From: Phaeosaccion multiseriatum
Taxonomy: Eukaryota > Ochrophyta, other classes
DNA length: 64,000 bases
Direction: 5' to 3'
Assembly: GCA_965112735.1 (NCBI GenBank)
Contig: CBCOSG010000002.1
Span: 44,426-108,425 of the forward strand
Positions within the stretch are counted from its first letter, which is position 1; every line of letters starts with the position of its first letter. Positions 39,669-51,716 of the stretch are shown here, piece after piece. The position numbers and the translations under genes were made by a program. The notes beneath the pieces are model-generated. The model ran no database searches and was not told where the DNA came from. It saw only the letters and a program-made list of their open reading frames with translations.

Positions 39669-40099
39669 AAAAATTCATTAAATTAAAAAAATAAGTATTT
39701 CTGCAAAATTCATAAAGAAATGGGATACTAGTAAAGCTTCACTTCATTCAAGATACGAATATTAATAATTTAAAGTATGTTTATTCTTTGTAATAAATTA
39801 GTAATATTAGTCTAATCGTATTGCTGAAATAGCTTTACGGATTGAAAAAATATTTTTTAATTTTGGTTTTCTATTGATTAGGTAAGTAAGGGAGGCATGT
39901 GATTTTGAAAAAACTCTTTAAATAAAAAAAATATTTTGAGTTTTATAGGACTAAAAGTTTTGAAAGCTTTAACTCCAACTTCAAACTCATGTTAAATTTT
40001 GATCTATTTTTGAAAAAAAAAACAGGTCTTTTTTTTAGGTGAGAAATCAATGCATTATATCCTTAATTTCCCCGCAGTACAAGACTTTAATAGAATTGG

Positions 40100-41640
40100 A
40101 AGATGCTTCTATCTATTTAAAACTGAAAAGAAAATTCTTCAATAGTCTAACCATGAATAGATTTTTAATATTTTCTAGAATATTTCGTAGAATCATATGA
40201 TCTTACTTTGTCCAATTCTTAGAGGAACGAGTTTATTAGTTTCGTATACTTTTCGAGATTTAGTAACTAATTTAAATTTATTTTTGATTCAATTATCCTG
40301 TTGTAATTGATGAAATAATTCAACAATTAGTTTTTTATTTAATGTTTGCTTGGTTTTGTGTAGAAACATTGAATTGGTCTAAAAAGTCTGTTGCATGGAA
40401 TACCTTTTCTAAACTATTAGTACTCATACACTGGATAATTTGAAGCTTTACTTGCAATTGGTAATTTGTTTGATAAATAATAAACGAAGAGGGGGAAAGA
40501 AAATGGATAGTGATACCAATACAACTGCTCGGCTATAAGAATTTTGGTAACCAAATACTTATGTTCTTTTTATATTTCTACAAAAGTAGTGGACGCTACA
40601 CTTCGAAAGTAATCATCAGAAAAAATAGTAATATCAGGAGTGTTATGCTTAAGATCTTGTAAAAAGTTTCAAATTTGTGTTGAGTGGTAGTTATTATTGT
40701 TCTTGATTTTGGTAAAATCCATAAACTCTTTTACTGGTAACTGTATAAGATAATATTTTTGTGATAATAAATATTTTATAAAATATGGTCTGCGTCGACT
40801 AAAAGATAAGAATTGAAGTAACCAGAAAACAGATTTCTGATTCTCAATAATCTACAAATTATTGCTTGGTAAATAACTAGTAACTAAAGAATCAATAGAT
40901 TTGTGAGTTTTTCTAGAATAATGAATAAGCCAATTAGTATATAAATCATCAAGAACTAATACTTTCTTGGAATGTTCATAAAAATATTATGTTAGTATGT
41001 CTTCGAAATTATTTGGATGATTCATAAATAAAAAATCTTGTAAGATTGTTTTTTTCATTTCCAATCCAAACCGTAAACCATTTCGTTTCTCATAAACACG
41101 ATAATAATTTGGGCTTTTTCTAAACCCGATTCGTAAAATGAAGCCTTGATGATTTCGAGTATATTCAACAATATTTTTTTTTTGATCTAAGAAATGCTTT
41201 CCGACAACACTTATTCATAAATGATTCTAAATCACCTTTTTACTCATTAGACTTTCTTTCTCAAAAATAACAAAGATCAAATCGACTAAAACTGAGCCTA
41301 TATAATTTAAAAATATTCCAATCGAATTTTTGTGCCCGTAGAGCTTTGTAAATTTGAGTAGCATTCTTTCCAGAGAAATCTATTTTGGTTCCAACCTAAA
41401 AACTTTTGGCTTCAGGGTTATATTCGTGCTGCCTAAAAAAAACTTTAAATTGATTTTGTCTAGCATAATTGGAAGACTCCGATTTTCATTTGCTGTTGAT
41501 TCTTTTTACAACAGTAAAATTAAATCCGAAGTTTTGAAATAAATAGTTTGCAATTGATTTTGGATTTATCAAACCTTGAATGTTGAAAAGAAGATAATCA
41601 ACTTGTAAATTTGTAGATTCGAAACTTAATTTTTTTTTTT
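40100..41640 (-). pseudogene. Broken plasmid-type replication initiator (copy 1)
   Basis: No gene is intact here, but on the minus strand a protein-like track runs through several stops and at least one frameshift. In order it reads LSFESTNLQVDYLLF, IANYLFQNFGFN, VGTKIDFSGKNATQIYKAL, RLSFSRFDLCYF, then (new frame) GFILRIGFRKSPNYYRVYEK and NGLRFGLEMKK, VLVLDDLYTNWL, and farther on YWYHYPFSFPLFVYYL. The order FSG, sRxDl, iGxRKSxxxxRvYeK, lRfElExK follows the Rep_trans family of plasmid replication initiators. At least six stops interrupt it (two TGA, the others TAA/TAG), so it is dead. Limits are approximate. Confidence 0.65.
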
Positions 41641-41827
41641 AATAAGTTTACTTAGGGATAAATGAGTCTGAATAACTAATTGATCTATATTCTTTTTCTC
41701 GTATTTTATTAATCCTGAGCTATAGGAAATATCTAAAAGTGAGCTGCTAATTTATTTATTGATTTATCCATGCGATAAGATTTAGACTTGTCTCTTTATT
41801 AAGATCACAAGATTTATTTTTCTATAA

Positions 41828-41899
41828 AGGCGGTACTCAGATTTGAACTGAGGAATTTCGGCTTTGCAGACCACTGCCTTACCACTTGGCTATACCACC
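41828..41899 (-). tRNA. trnC: tRNA-Cys (GCA)
   Basis: 72 bases; acceptor GGTGGTA against TACCGCC and anticodon loop CTGCAAA giving GCA. The anticodon stem has one G-A mismatch and wobble pairs, a little weak but otherwise complete. Confidence 0.92.
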
Positions 41900-41974
41900 A
41901 TTTATTTTTATATTTTAATCGCAGGGAAACTTACTAAAAAAAAAGACGTTGTGTCCAGTCTTGATTTGAATGGT

Positions 41975-42014
41975 TATAATAATTAAACACTAGAAGTAGT
42001 TTTTAATTATTATA
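41975..42014 (-). terminator. Hairpin downstream of rbcS
   Basis: Arms TATAATAATTAAA (41975-41987) and its complement (42002-42014) form a 13-bp AT stem, extended by GGT/ACC pairs after a small bulge. It lies about 20 bases after the rbcS stop and probably ends the rbcL-rbcS transcript. Confidence 0.5.
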
Positions 42015-42034
42015 TTCACCATTTTATATATTAT

Positions 42035-42454
42035 TTAGTATCTTTCACCAGATGGACGACTTTGAACAGAATAACTGTTAAGAGTGTATTGAATATTACG
42101 ACCCGCAGTTTCAGTTCTATCTAAGTAGAAACCAGGTTCTTGTTGTGGGCGTGAAACAATATATGACATAACACAACTTTCAGTACCAATACTTGCATCG
42201 AAAGCATTAATTTTGATGTAACCAGTAGTATTAACTCTACGGCACTCAGCTAATTCATACATTACTGCAGCAGAATCTTTAATATCAAACAATGGAAGAC
42301 CCCATAATTCCCAGTAGCAGTTACGTGGATGTGGATCATCTGTCCATTCAACACTAATTGCCCACCCGTTATTGATGGCATATTCTACTTGTTTTTTAAT
42401 TTGTGCATCATCTAAATCGTTTAAAAATGAAAAACAACCTTGTGTAAGTCTCAC
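42035..42454 (-). CDS. rbcS: RuBisCO small subunit, form ID
   Basis: 139 residues starting MRLTQGCFSFLNDLDDAQIKKQ, with SVEWTDDPHPRNCYWELWGLPLFD and the red-type C-terminal hairpin extension ending SYSVQSRPSGERY. Plastid-encoded rbcS is a red-lineage trait. It follows rbcL in direction, but an unknown ORF lies between them, which is unusual. Confidence 0.98.
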   Translation of the reverse strand: MRLTQGCFSFLNDLDDAQIKKQVEYAINNGWAISVEWTDDPHPRNCYWELWGLPLFDIKDSAAVMYELAECRRVNTTGYIKINAFDASIGTESCVMSYIVSRPQQEPGFYLDRTETAGRNIQYTLNSYSVQSRPSGERY

Positions 42455-42628
42455 TATTCAAGTTCCCCTAGTTATTTATTTTATTAATTTTTTTTTATTT
42501 TGTTCTTTTTATTTAACTTTTCTATATCTTGCAATTATTATTTCATATAAAAATTGCAATTATCTAGTCTATAAGATGGTATTAAAAATTTTTATTTTGA
42601 TTTAGTTAGTTATTACTATATTCTTTAA

Positions 42629-43429
42629 CTAGTTAATGAGATTAATTAATAAATTAGTTAATTCTATTATATCAACAGAGAAAGAGTTTTCTAGAGCGTC
42701 TTTTCGCATCTCAATTTCCTCCTTAAGAGTATAAATAAGATTTTCTTGTTCAGTAATAGTTTTAAAGAGATTTTTAATTACTATTGTTTGCCCTTCACTT
42801 TCTTTAATTTGTTCTTCAATTATTGAAATTTTCTCTTCAAGTATTGAATCAGTTGATAAAGCAGTTATTTTTATGTAAATCAGTAGTCCTACTACTATTA
42901 AAAAAAAGAACCATACAATTTGTAGAGTGAATTCCTCACGTCGAGTAAGTTCGGTTTGTTGCCTAAAATAGGCCCTTACGTTTCGAAGATGACGTTTTTC
43001 TCGTTTGTTTAATTCTTTGCCCTCTTTTCTCAGAACGCTAAGAAATAGTTTTCTTTGGATAGAAGCTCTTCCTAAATCTTTAAGAACTTCATTTTCTCGC
43101 TTCTTAAGCTTTTTTCTTTGCTCAGAAAACTGTTTTTGTTGGTTTGAAATAGACAGCTTCTGGTCAGTAATGTCTAGAGTGTCTTTAAAAATCTTTTCTT
43201 GTTCTTTGATAATTTCTTTTTTAAATTTTAAAAGTGTTGTTATTTGCGTTACAAAAAGTGCATTATAGTCTTGTTTTTTAATCTCTTCTTGAAGTTTCTT
43301 AGTACCCTCAGTTATTTCTCTTAATTTTTTATTCTTTTCTCTTTGTAATTTTATTTTTTCTATAGAAAGAATTAAAGATTTTGAGATTGACCTGCGTACC
43401 CGTCGTAATATCCAACTAATATTTATCAT
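42629..43429 (-). CDS. Unknown coiled-coil membrane protein between rbcL and rbcS
   Basis: 266 residues, not recognised. Residues 1-165 are mostly charged helix (KKLREITEGTKKLQEEIKKQ, QQKQFSEQRKKLKKRENEVL), then one membrane helix at about 170-190 (IVWFFFLIVVGLLIYI), then a second helical segment (EEKISIIEEQIKESEG). It is in the same direction as rbcL and rbcS, 179 bases after one and 174 before the other, so it probably shares their transcript. It resembles the 800-residue ORF only in being Lys/Glu-rich. It could be a membrane-tethered scaffold; nothing in it shows an enzyme. Confidence 0.8.
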   Translation of the reverse strand: MINISWILRRVRRSISKSLILSIEKIKLQREKNKKLREITEGTKKLQEEIKKQDYNALFVTQITTLLKFKKEIIKEQEKIFKDTLDITDQKLSISNQQKQFSEQRKKLKKRENEVLKDLGRASIQRKLFLSVLRKEGKELNKREKRHLRNVRAYFRQQTELTRREEFTLQIVWFFFLIVVGLLIYIKITALSTDSILEEKISIIEEQIKESEGQTIVIKNLFKTITEQENLIYTLKEEIEMRKDALENSFSVDIIELTNLLINLIN

Positions 43430-43607
43430 AGGGCATAATTATATTTTAATTTAATGTTATACTTTATTTATAAATAAAACGAGATACCCTGTACCTAAAA
43501 ATAAATAATGAGTATCTATTTTATAGTATATCATAATGCTATTAATAAAAACTTTAGGTTAATTTTATCCAGTTTTAAGTTGTATTTAACTCAACTATTT
43601 AAAATAA

Positions 43608-45104
<1,497 letters not shown>

Positions 45105-45236
45105 TTACTGTAGATATATTTTTCTTTAAATAATAAGATTAATCAAGCAAGGACAAAATTTAAATTTATCAAAAAATTTTATTATTTTTTGTGTTTAATC
45201 TTTTAAGATACAGTTTATATTGTTACATTTAATTAA

Positions 45237-45854
45237 TTATAATAAACGTGAATAGTATTCAATTACAAAACGTTCATCTACTTGAAAACTGAAATCTCTT
45301 CTTTGGACTAACGAGTCTATTATAGTTCCAGTCAACTTATCTGAGTCGAATTCTAAATGATTCGGTAATCTAGTAAACCTAGGACTAAGCAAATTTTTGG
45401 TAACAAGATTTTTTGAAGAATTTTTATTTCTAATACTAATTCTGTCATTTAATTTACACTGAAAACTAGGAATATTTAATTTCGAGTCATTAACTGCAAC
45501 ATGACAATGGTTTATAAGTTGACGAGCGCCTGGAATAGTCTTCGATAAACCTAATCTGAAAACGACAGTATCTAACCTCATCTCTAATATTTGCATAAGT
45601 AAAAAACCAGTATTATCAGGACGCTTTCTAGCTTCTTTAATGTATGATAATAATTTTTTTTCCGTTATTCCATAATTATAGCGAAGTTTTTGCTTTTCGT
45701 ATAAGCGGACTCTGTATGCTGAAGGTTGACTTTTTTTTTTAAAGCCTTTTGAATTTTTGTCAAGACCAAATCTTTCATTTTTTTTTACAGTCAGTCCTGG
45801 TAAATGTCCCAGTCTTCGAGTAACTTTTAGTTTTGGACCTCTATATCTAGCCAT
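45237..45854 (-). CDS. rps4: 30S ribosomal protein S4
   Basis: 205 residues starting MARYRGPKLKVTRRLGHLPGL, with the S4 RNA-binding domain MRLDTVVFRLGLSKTIPGARQLINH near residue 92. It starts small-subunit assembly at the 16S 5' domain. It is upstream of rbcL on the same strand. Confidence 0.97.
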   Translation of the reverse strand: MARYRGPKLKVTRRLGHLPGLTVKKNERFGLDKNSKGFKKKSQPSAYRVRLYEKQKLRYNYGITEKKLLSYIKEARKRPDNTGFLLMQILEMRLDTVVFRLGLSKTIPGARQLINHCHVAVNDSKLNIPSFQCKLNDRISIRNKNSSKNLVTKNLLSPRFTRLPNHLEFDSDKLTGTIIDSLVQRRDFSFQVDERFVIEYYSRLL

Positions 45855-45955
45855 AGTAATAAAAAGAGTGTAATGTTGATAATTATAGTTAATAACCTTA
45901 AATGAAATCAGAATAATAAAAATAATAAAGTATTTTTAGCTTTTACCACTTTTAC

Positions 45956-46029
45956 TGAGCTAGAAGGGATTCGAACCCCTGACACCGTAGTTCGTAGCCA
46001 CGTGCTCTAGTCCACTGAGCTACAAGCCC
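45956..46029 (-). tRNA. trnR: tRNA-Arg (ACG)
   Basis: 74 bases; acceptor GGGCTTG against CTAGCTC (one T-T mismatch, one wobble), T arm AGGGG/CCCTT, anticodon loop CTACGAA giving ACG. The A34 is expected to be edited to inosine to read all CGN codons but one. Confidence 0.93.
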
Positions 46030-46219
46030 TAGTAATGGTGACGGGGCAACTGAACTACATGTATTTTATAAAGACTATTAAGGTACAAAACAAGACAGAC
46101 TAGATCCTACTACAATTTAACTTGATTTGTCAAGACCAGACAAAAAATGTGATATTTCTGTTTAATTTATTGACAGCAAATATATATTGAAGATATGTTA
46201 AGTAAGTATACCCACCGGT

Positions 46220-46293
46220 GGGATTGTAGTTCAATTGGTTAGAGCACCGCCCTGTCACGGCGGAAGTTGCGGGTTCGAGTCCCGTCAATCCCG
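46220..46293 (+). tRNA. trnD: tRNA-Asp (GUC)
   Basis: 74 bases with acceptor GGGATTG/CAATCCC, anticodon stem CCGCC/GGCGG and loop CTGTCAC giving GUC. It is convergent with groEL, whose stop lies only seven bases away. Confidence 0.96.
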
Positions 46294-46300
46294 TTAATAC

Positions 46301-47878
46301 CTAATTATCAACAACTATACATTCAGTTGTTAAGATCATTCCTGCTATGGAAGATGCATTCTGTAAAGCAGAGCGACAGACTTTAGCTGGATCAATAATC
46401 CCAAAATCGAACATGTTTCCAAATTGGTTTAAAGCCGCGTTATAACCAAAAGAAAATTCTTTTTCTTGGACAGTTTCAACTATAACGAACCCATTCTTTC
46501 CTGTATTTTCTGCAATACGTTTTAATGGCTGAATAATTGCTGAAACCATAATAAGTGCACCCACTAGTTCATCTTTGACTAAATTTGTTTTTGCCCATGC
46601 TAGTAAAGAAGTCGATAAATGGACTAACATCGTACCACCCCCAGGAACAATACCCTCTTCTACGGCAGCACGGGTTGCGTTGATGGCATCTTCTAAACGT
46701 AATTTTTTATCTTTCATTTCTGTTTCAGTTACTGCCCCAACTTTGATTAGTGCTATTCCACCTGATAATTTAGCAATCCGATCTTGGAATTTTTCCTTAT
46801 CATAAACTGAATCACTAATAGCCATTTGTTTTCGTAATTGTTCGCAACGGGCTTGAATATTTTGACTGTTAACATCTGATACTAAAATTGTATTTTCTTT
46901 ATTTATAATAACTCGACGAGCTGTTCCAAGCCATTCTAATTTAATATTATCTAATTTTAGACCTGTTTCTTCAGTTATTAACGTACCTCCTGTTAGAATA
47001 GCAATATCTTCCATCATTGCTTTTCTAAAATCTCCAAAACCAGGAGCCCTTATTGCCACGACATTCATAATCCCCCTTAATTTATTTAAAACTAATGTAG
47101 CTAAAGCTTCTTTTTCAATATCTTCAGCAATAATTAATAATGGTCTTTTAGTAGCCGCTACTTTTTCTAATACAGGGATTAAATCTTGTTGAACAAGCTT
47201 AATCCGTTTATCTGTAACTAAAATATAAGGATTGTCGTATTCTACTTCCATACGTTCCGTATTTGTTATAAAATATGGCGATATAAAACCTTTATCTAAC
47301 CTCATACCTTCAGTTATTTCTAATTCAGTAGATACTTTAGTTCCTTCTTCTAAGGAAATGATTCCATCACGGCCTACTTTTTTTAGTGCATCAGCAATCA
47401 TTATTCCAACTTCTAAATTATTACCAGCTGAAATACTTGCAACTTGAGAAATTGATTCGCTATTTTCAATCGGTCGAGCATATTCTAAAATTTGCTCTGT
47501 AAGATATTTTGTGGCTTTTTGAATCCCAATTTTTAAAGAAATCGGATTTGCACCGGCAGCCACATTTTTCATTCCTTGTTTTACAATAGCATAAGCTAAT
47601 ACTGTAGCTGTTGTGGTGCCATCACCAGCTACATCATTTGTTTTTAACGCAGCTTGCCGCAATAATGAAACGCCTGTATTTTCAACATTATCTTTAAGTT
47701 TGACTTCCTTTGCAATACTGACCCCATCATTAATAATCTGCGGTGATCCAAGTCTTTTATCTAACACAACATTACGACCTTTTGGACCTAAAGTAACGGA
47801 AACTGCTTCAGTCATAATTTCCATACCTCGTTCTAAAGTTCGTCTTGCGTCTTCTTGATATAATATTCTTTTACTCAT
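46301..47878 (-). CDS. groEL: Chaperonin 60 (GroEL)
   Basis: 525 residues. [33 protein letters not shown] and [18 protein letters not shown] are the conserved nucleotide-binding motifs. The C-terminus ends ECIVVDN and lacks the GGM tail, as in plastid forms. It folds RuBisCO and other proteins. It is divergent from dnaK with a 338-base spacer. Confidence 0.98.
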   Translation of the reverse strand: MSKRILYQEDARRTLERGMEIMTEAVSVTLGPKGRNVVLDKRLGSPQIINDGVSIAKEVKLKDNVENTGVSLLRQAALKTNDVAGDGTTTATVLAYAIVKQGMKNVAAGANPISLKIGIQKATKYLTEQILEYARPIENSESISQVASISAGNNLEVGIMIADALKKVGRDGIISLEEGTKVSTELEITEGMRLDKGFISPYFITNTERMEVEYDNPYILVTDKRIKLVQQDLIPVLEKVAATKRPLLIIAEDIEKEALATLVLNKLRGIMNVVAIRAPGFGDFRKAMMEDIAILTGGTLITEETGLKLDNIKLEWLGTARRVIINKENTILVSDVNSQNIQARCEQLRKQMAISDSVYDKEKFQDRIAKLSGGIALIKVGAVTETEMKDKKLRLEDAINATRAAVEEGIVPGGGTMLVHLSTSLLAWAKTNLVKDELVGALIMVSAIIQPLKRIAENTGKNGFVIVETVQEKEFSFGYNAALNQFGNMFDFGIIDPAKVCRSALQNASSIAGMILTTECIVVDN

Positions 47879-48216
47879 TTTTTTATTACTAGTATTTATC
47901 TCAATAGTGTAAGCTACTAGTATTATATCTTATAAAAATTAGAAAATTAAAAATTTTAACTTCCTAGTTATATAAAACAATTTTAAAAATGTGAATTACC
48001 CCACTATACATAAGCTAATAATTTATTATATAATAATGTTTAAGTAGGTCTATTTAAAATATCAAAAAATTCATCTATATTAATAAATTAGGAGTACCTA
48101 AATTTAAAAAATTATTATTATTATTATTATTATTATAAAAAATAAAAATACATGTTGAATGTTAGTATTAATGCCATTTATAGGCTGTTAATTATATATT
48201 ATATAAAAAAAATACA
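47879..48216. promoter_or_regulatory. Divergent groEL/dnaK spacer
   Basis: This 338-base AT-rich spacer must hold the promoters of both chaperone genes. No inverted repeat of the CIRCE heat-shock type (TTAGCACTC-N9-GAGTGCTAA) is visible. A run of ATT units occupies 48111-48135. Confidence 0.5.
48111..48135. repeat. ATT trinucleotide repeat
   Basis: Eight consecutive ATT units upstream of dnaK. Likely length-variable by slippage. Confidence 0.85.
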
Positions 48217-50064
48217 ATGACTGAAAATACAGCATCAAAAAAAATTGATAAAGTTGTCGGAATTGATTTAGGCACTACAAATTCTGTAATTGCAGTTTTA
48301 GAAGGGGGCTTACCTAATGTAGTTCCGAATACAGAAGGCTTAAGAACTACACCATCAATTGTAGCTTATACAAAAAAACGTGAATTATTAGTTGGGCAAA
48401 TTGCAAAACGACAAGCAGTTATAAATCCTGAAAATACATTTTATTCTATTAAACGTTTTATTGGTTCAAAATTTGATGAAATTAAAAATGATTCTTTTCA
48501 AGTACCTTATGAACTTAAAGCTGATGCTAAAGGAAATATTAAATTAGTTTGTTCAACTCTTGAAAAAGAATTTAGTCCAGAAGAAATTTCTGCTCAAGTT
48601 TTAAGAAAATTAACTTCAGATGCAGAACTTTATTTACAAAAATCTATTAATAAAGCTGTCATTACAGTGCCAGCTTATTTTAATGACTCACAGCGTCAAG
48701 CTACAAAAGATGCTGGTAATATAGCAGGTCTTGAAGTTTTAAGAATTATTAATGAACCTACTGCAGCCTCATTAGCCTACGGTTTAGATAAAAAAGATAA
48801 TGAAACAGTTCTAGTTTTTGATTTAGGTGGAGGAACCTTTGATGTTTCCATACTAGAAGTAGGCGAAGGAGTTTTTGAAGTACTTGCAACATCTGGGGAT
48901 ACACATTTAGGCGGAGACGATTTTGATGCAGCAATTGTAAAATTTTTATTAGAAGATTTCAAATCCAAAGAAGGGATCGATTTAGCAAAAGAACCCCAAG
49001 CATTGCAAAGATTAACTGAAGCCGCTGAAAAAGCAAAAATGGAACTTTCTACTGTTTTTGAAACTTCGATCCATTTACCTTTTATTACGGGAGACCAAAA
49101 TGGTCCGAAACATATAGAAACAACATTAACAAGAGATCAATTTGAATCTTTATGTAAGGAACTTATACTGAAATGTAGAGTTCCTGTTGAAAGTGCTATA
49201 AAAGATGCAAAAATTAATAAAAATGAAATTGATGAAGTAGTTATGGTTGGGGGTTCTACCAGAATTCCTGCTATTGAAAATCTTGTCAAAGAATTATCTG
49301 GAAAAACTCCTAACCAGACGGTTAACCCTGATGAAGTGGTCGCACTCGGTGCTGCGGTTCAAGGAGCAGTATTAGCTGGTGAAATAACTGACTTACTTTT
49401 ATTGGATGTAACACCTTTAGCTTTGGGTGTTGATACCGTCGGCGGTCTTATGAGTAAAATTATTCCACGTAATACCACAATACCGACAAAGAAAACAGAA
49501 GGATACTCAACTGCTGCTGATAACCAAACTAGTGTTCAAATTAAAGTATTTCAAGGGGAGCGGGACTTTACAGAATATAATCGATGTTTAGGAGAATTTG
49601 ATTTAGGAGGACTTGAACCTGCTCCACGAGGAGTTCCTCAAGTAGAAGTTACTTTTGATATTGATGTCGATGGTATTTTATCAGTTAAAGCAAAAGAAAA
49701 AACAACACAGAAAGAACAAGCAATAACAATAACCAATTCTACAAGGTTAGACAAAGAAGATATTGATCGTATGATTAAAGATGCAGAAGCTTCAGCAGAA
49801 GCCGATAAACTTGAAAAAAGAAAAATAGAATTATTAAATCAAGGAAATTCATTAAAAGACAAAGCTCAAACACAAATTGATAATCTGAACAGTATAGATA
49901 AAGAAAATAATTCCGAACTTATAGAAAAAATAAAAAAAGCTGTTGAAGAATTAAGTCAATCAATTAGTAATAAAGATATTGATTTATTAGAGAATCAAAT
50001 AAAAACATTGGAAGGATTATCATTTGAACTTAATTCAATTTTAAATACAAATAATAAAACATAA
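48217..50064 (+). CDS. dnaK: Hsp70-type chaperone DnaK
   Basis: 615 residues. [19 protein letters not shown] at the start, [17 protein letters not shown], and [19 protein letters not shown] form the ATPase domain. The substrate-binding domain and C-terminal lid follow. It works in stromal folding and import. Its stop shares one base with a following short ORF. Confidence 0.99.
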   Translation: MTENTASKKIDKVVGIDLGTTNSVIAVLEGGLPNVVPNTEGLRTTPSIVAYTKKRELLVGQIAKRQAVINPENTFYSIKRFIGSKFDEIKNDSFQVPYELKADAKGNIKLVCSTLEKEFSPEEISAQVLRKLTSDAELYLQKSINKAVITVPAYFNDSQRQATKDAGNIAGLEVLRIINEPTAASLAYGLDKKDNETVLVFDLGGGTFDVSILEVGEGVFEVLATSGDTHLGGDDFDAAIVKFLLEDFKSKEGIDLAKEPQALQRLTEAAEKAKMELSTVFETSIHLPFITGDQNGPKHIETTLTRDQFESLCKELILKCRVPVESAIKDAKINKNEIDEVVMVGGSTRIPAIENLVKELSGKTPNQTVNPDEVVALGAAVQGAVLAGEITDLLLLDVTPLALGVDTVGGLMSKIIPRNTTIPTKKTEGYSTAADNQTSVQIKVFQGERDFTEYNRCLGEFDLGGLEPAPRGVPQVEVTFDIDVDGILSVKAKEKTTQKEQAITITNSTRLDKEDIDRMIKDAEASAEADKLEKRKIELLNQGNSLKDKAQTQIDNLNSIDKENNSELIEKIKKAVEELSQSISNKDIDLLENQIKTLEGLSFELNSILNTNNKT

Positions 50065-50129
50065 TGACAACACTTATTTTTATTGCATTCGCAATAATTA
50101 TTAATTTTTATACTCCAGAAATTAGATAG
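50064..50129 (+). CDS. Short hydrophobic ORF coupled to dnaK
   Basis: A 21-codon frame starting [16 protein letters not shown] whose ATG overlaps the dnaK stop (TAATG). It is a single membrane-helix-like stretch. The 331-residue frame downstream is open from 50098, so this may be the N-terminal signal anchor of that protein, split off by a frameshift. It could also be chance. Confidence 0.35.
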   Translation: MTTLIFIAFAIIINFYTPEIR

Positions 50130-50220
50130 AGAACCAATCGAGACGGAAGAGTATACAAAAAATAGAGACGTAAAAGGTTTTCCTTATGAATATTATAAAG
50201 ATGAAGTTTTAACATATGAA

Positions 50221-51216
50221 ATGTTAGAATTTCGTATCCGAGCAATGTATACATATTTTATGATGTATATTACCGGTATTTTTTCTGGCAGTTCGATGCT
50301 GAGTCAAGTAGTATTCACACCACCAACCTCGGTGGAAAAATTGATTCCGAATCAACTCGATTCTCAAATCAAGCAAGAAGAATTACTACTAACCACACGG
50401 AGAGGTGCCATTAATCTTGAGACGTTTAAATTTCTGATTGAATTATATCTGGCATTGACAAGCCTCAAAAATTCAGAAGGATTTCAGTCCTCAAGACCCC
50501 CAGGACAACACTTTAACTTTGGCCATCCAGGTCAAAGAATGCAACCAAACACACGGGTTGCAGTAAGATCAAATGAGAACCCCATTAATAGAAATAATGG
50601 GGGACCAGGGAATTGCCGGTCACAGAATGTTCCTAATCCTTCTATCCAGGAATTAGCAAACTCTATGAGTCCGGCCCATCGAGAATTTAAGAAGAAATTT
50701 CTCCCGGAACCGGCCCCAGAACGGTATGATACGAGAGAAGTTGCCCCTCCAGTATTTAAAGGATTGGCAACAAATACGAAAACCGGGAAATCTGGAAAGA
50801 CTTCCATGGAGGAGGCTTTAACAATAATTGAAGCCGAATCCAAAAATATGGCTATAGAACCAATTCGGCCGACTAAAGAAGAAATAAAATCAGTGGATTT
50901 AGACTTTAAAGTCCAAGGGCCAGCCCCGTTTACCTATACTGATGTAAAAACTCCGGTAGGATCGGAGATTTTACAGAAACAAGGGCAAACGGACAATCTA
51001 GAGACCGTAAGTTATAGACTCGGTCAAAATATTGTTAAGCAGAAAAGGAAGTTCATTGGTAAAGCCGATGATCTGCTGAGTGAAAAAAATGTTGGGCATA
51101 TAGTAGATTTATACTACGTGCCCATTAATGAAAAATCATTCGTTAAAAATAAGATATTAGAAGGTGCCCGAGATGAGGGCAGTGATTCTGGAATCTCATT
51201 TTTAAATGAGAAATAA
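50221..51216 (+). CDS. Unknown 331-residue protein, probably acquired
   Basis: Not recognised. A hydrophobic start (MYTYFMMYITGIFSG) is followed by a helical part to about residue 85, a Pro/Gly/Asn-rich linker at about 88-140 (SRPPGQHFNFGHPG), and a C-terminal region with VGSEILQKQG, FIGKADDLL and VGHIVDLYYVPINEKSF. Base composition is higher in G+C than the neighbours (sampled lines 37-53 per cent), suggesting recent transfer. Without a clear Shine-Dalgarno the start is uncertain; the same frame is open 123 bases further upstream. It is followed by a pentapeptide-repeat ORF and plasmid-like debris, so a plasmid origin is plausible. Confidence 0.75.
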   Translation: MLEFRIRAMYTYFMMYITGIFSGSSMLSQVVFTPPTSVEKLIPNQLDSQIKQEELLLTTRRGAINLETFKFLIELYLALTSLKNSEGFQSSRPPGQHFNFGHPGQRMQPNTRVAVRSNENPINRNNGGPGNCRSQNVPNPSIQELANSMSPAHREFKKKFLPEPAPERYDTREVAPPVFKGLATNTKTGKSGKTSMEEALTIIEAESKNMAIEPIRPTKEEIKSVDLDFKVQGPAPFTYTDVKTPVGSEILQKQGQTDNLETVSYRLGQNIVKQKRKFIGKADDLLSEKNVGHIVDLYYVPINEKSFVKNKILEGARDEGSDSGISFLNEK

Positions 51217-51245
51217 ATTATTTATTTTATGTAATACTAAGGTAA

Positions 51246-51716
51246 ATGGAAAAAAATAAACCACATATACTGGTTCAAAATCAATATTTTCTAAATGAAT
51301 CGAGCTTAGAAGAGTATATTGCATGGGGTGCTTTGCCTAGAATCTCTTTCGTAGGTTGTCATTTTGAAAACGTTGATTTAATGGGACTAGTTTTTGGATC
51401 TTGTCGTTTTCAAAATTGCACATTTAACCATTTTAACGCTAGGAAAGGTAAGTTTTCAGCTTGTTATTTGGAAGATTGCAAAATGACTAATTCGGATATG
51501 ACAAGAACAGAATTTTACGATACCTATCTTAAAAACTGTGAGTTTTTAGGTGTTGATTTAGCAGCAAGTGATTTTGATAAATGCAAATTTAAGGGAACAA
51601 GGTTTTTAAAATGTAATTTGTATGTAATACTAATTGACGACGTCAAAATTTGGAACTCAAAAGAATGGGTTGATATCAACGATTTTTCTAGTTTTGAGAA
51701 GTACTTAGATGAATAG
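51246..51716 (+). CDS. Pentapeptide-repeat protein
   Basis: 156 residues. From about residue 32 a five-residue period with central F or L runs for about 85 residues (FENVD LMGLV FGSCR FQNCT FNHFN, later LEDCK, LKNCE, FDKCK, FKGTR, LKCNL), predicting a right-handed beta-helix. Cysteine is frequent at one register position. Such proteins serve in varied roles, including DNA mimicry that protects gyrase; no role can be assigned here. It lies 29 bases after the 331-residue ORF in the same direction, so the two may form a unit. Confidence 0.8.
   Translation: MEKNKPHILVQNQYFLNESSLEEYIAWGALPRISFVGCHFENVDLMGLVFGSCRFQNCTFNHFNARKGKFSACYLEDCKMTNSDMTRTEFYDTYLKNCEFLGVDLAASDFDKCKFKGTRFLKCNLYVILIDDVKIWNSKEWVDINDFSSFEKYLDE

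Noticed and set aside
41354-41542. 62-codon plus-strand frame in the decayed zone
   Set aside because: It lies antisense to the Rep-like remnant, which has recognisable motifs; no independent support.
48111-48135. CRISPR-like or structured repeat upstream of dnaK
   Set aside because: It is a simple ATT repeat without spacers; no CRISPR array is present in the window.
50532-50843. 103-codon minus-strand frame inside the 331-residue ORF
   Set aside because: The plus-strand frame is much longer and fits the gene direction; the antisense frame has no motif.
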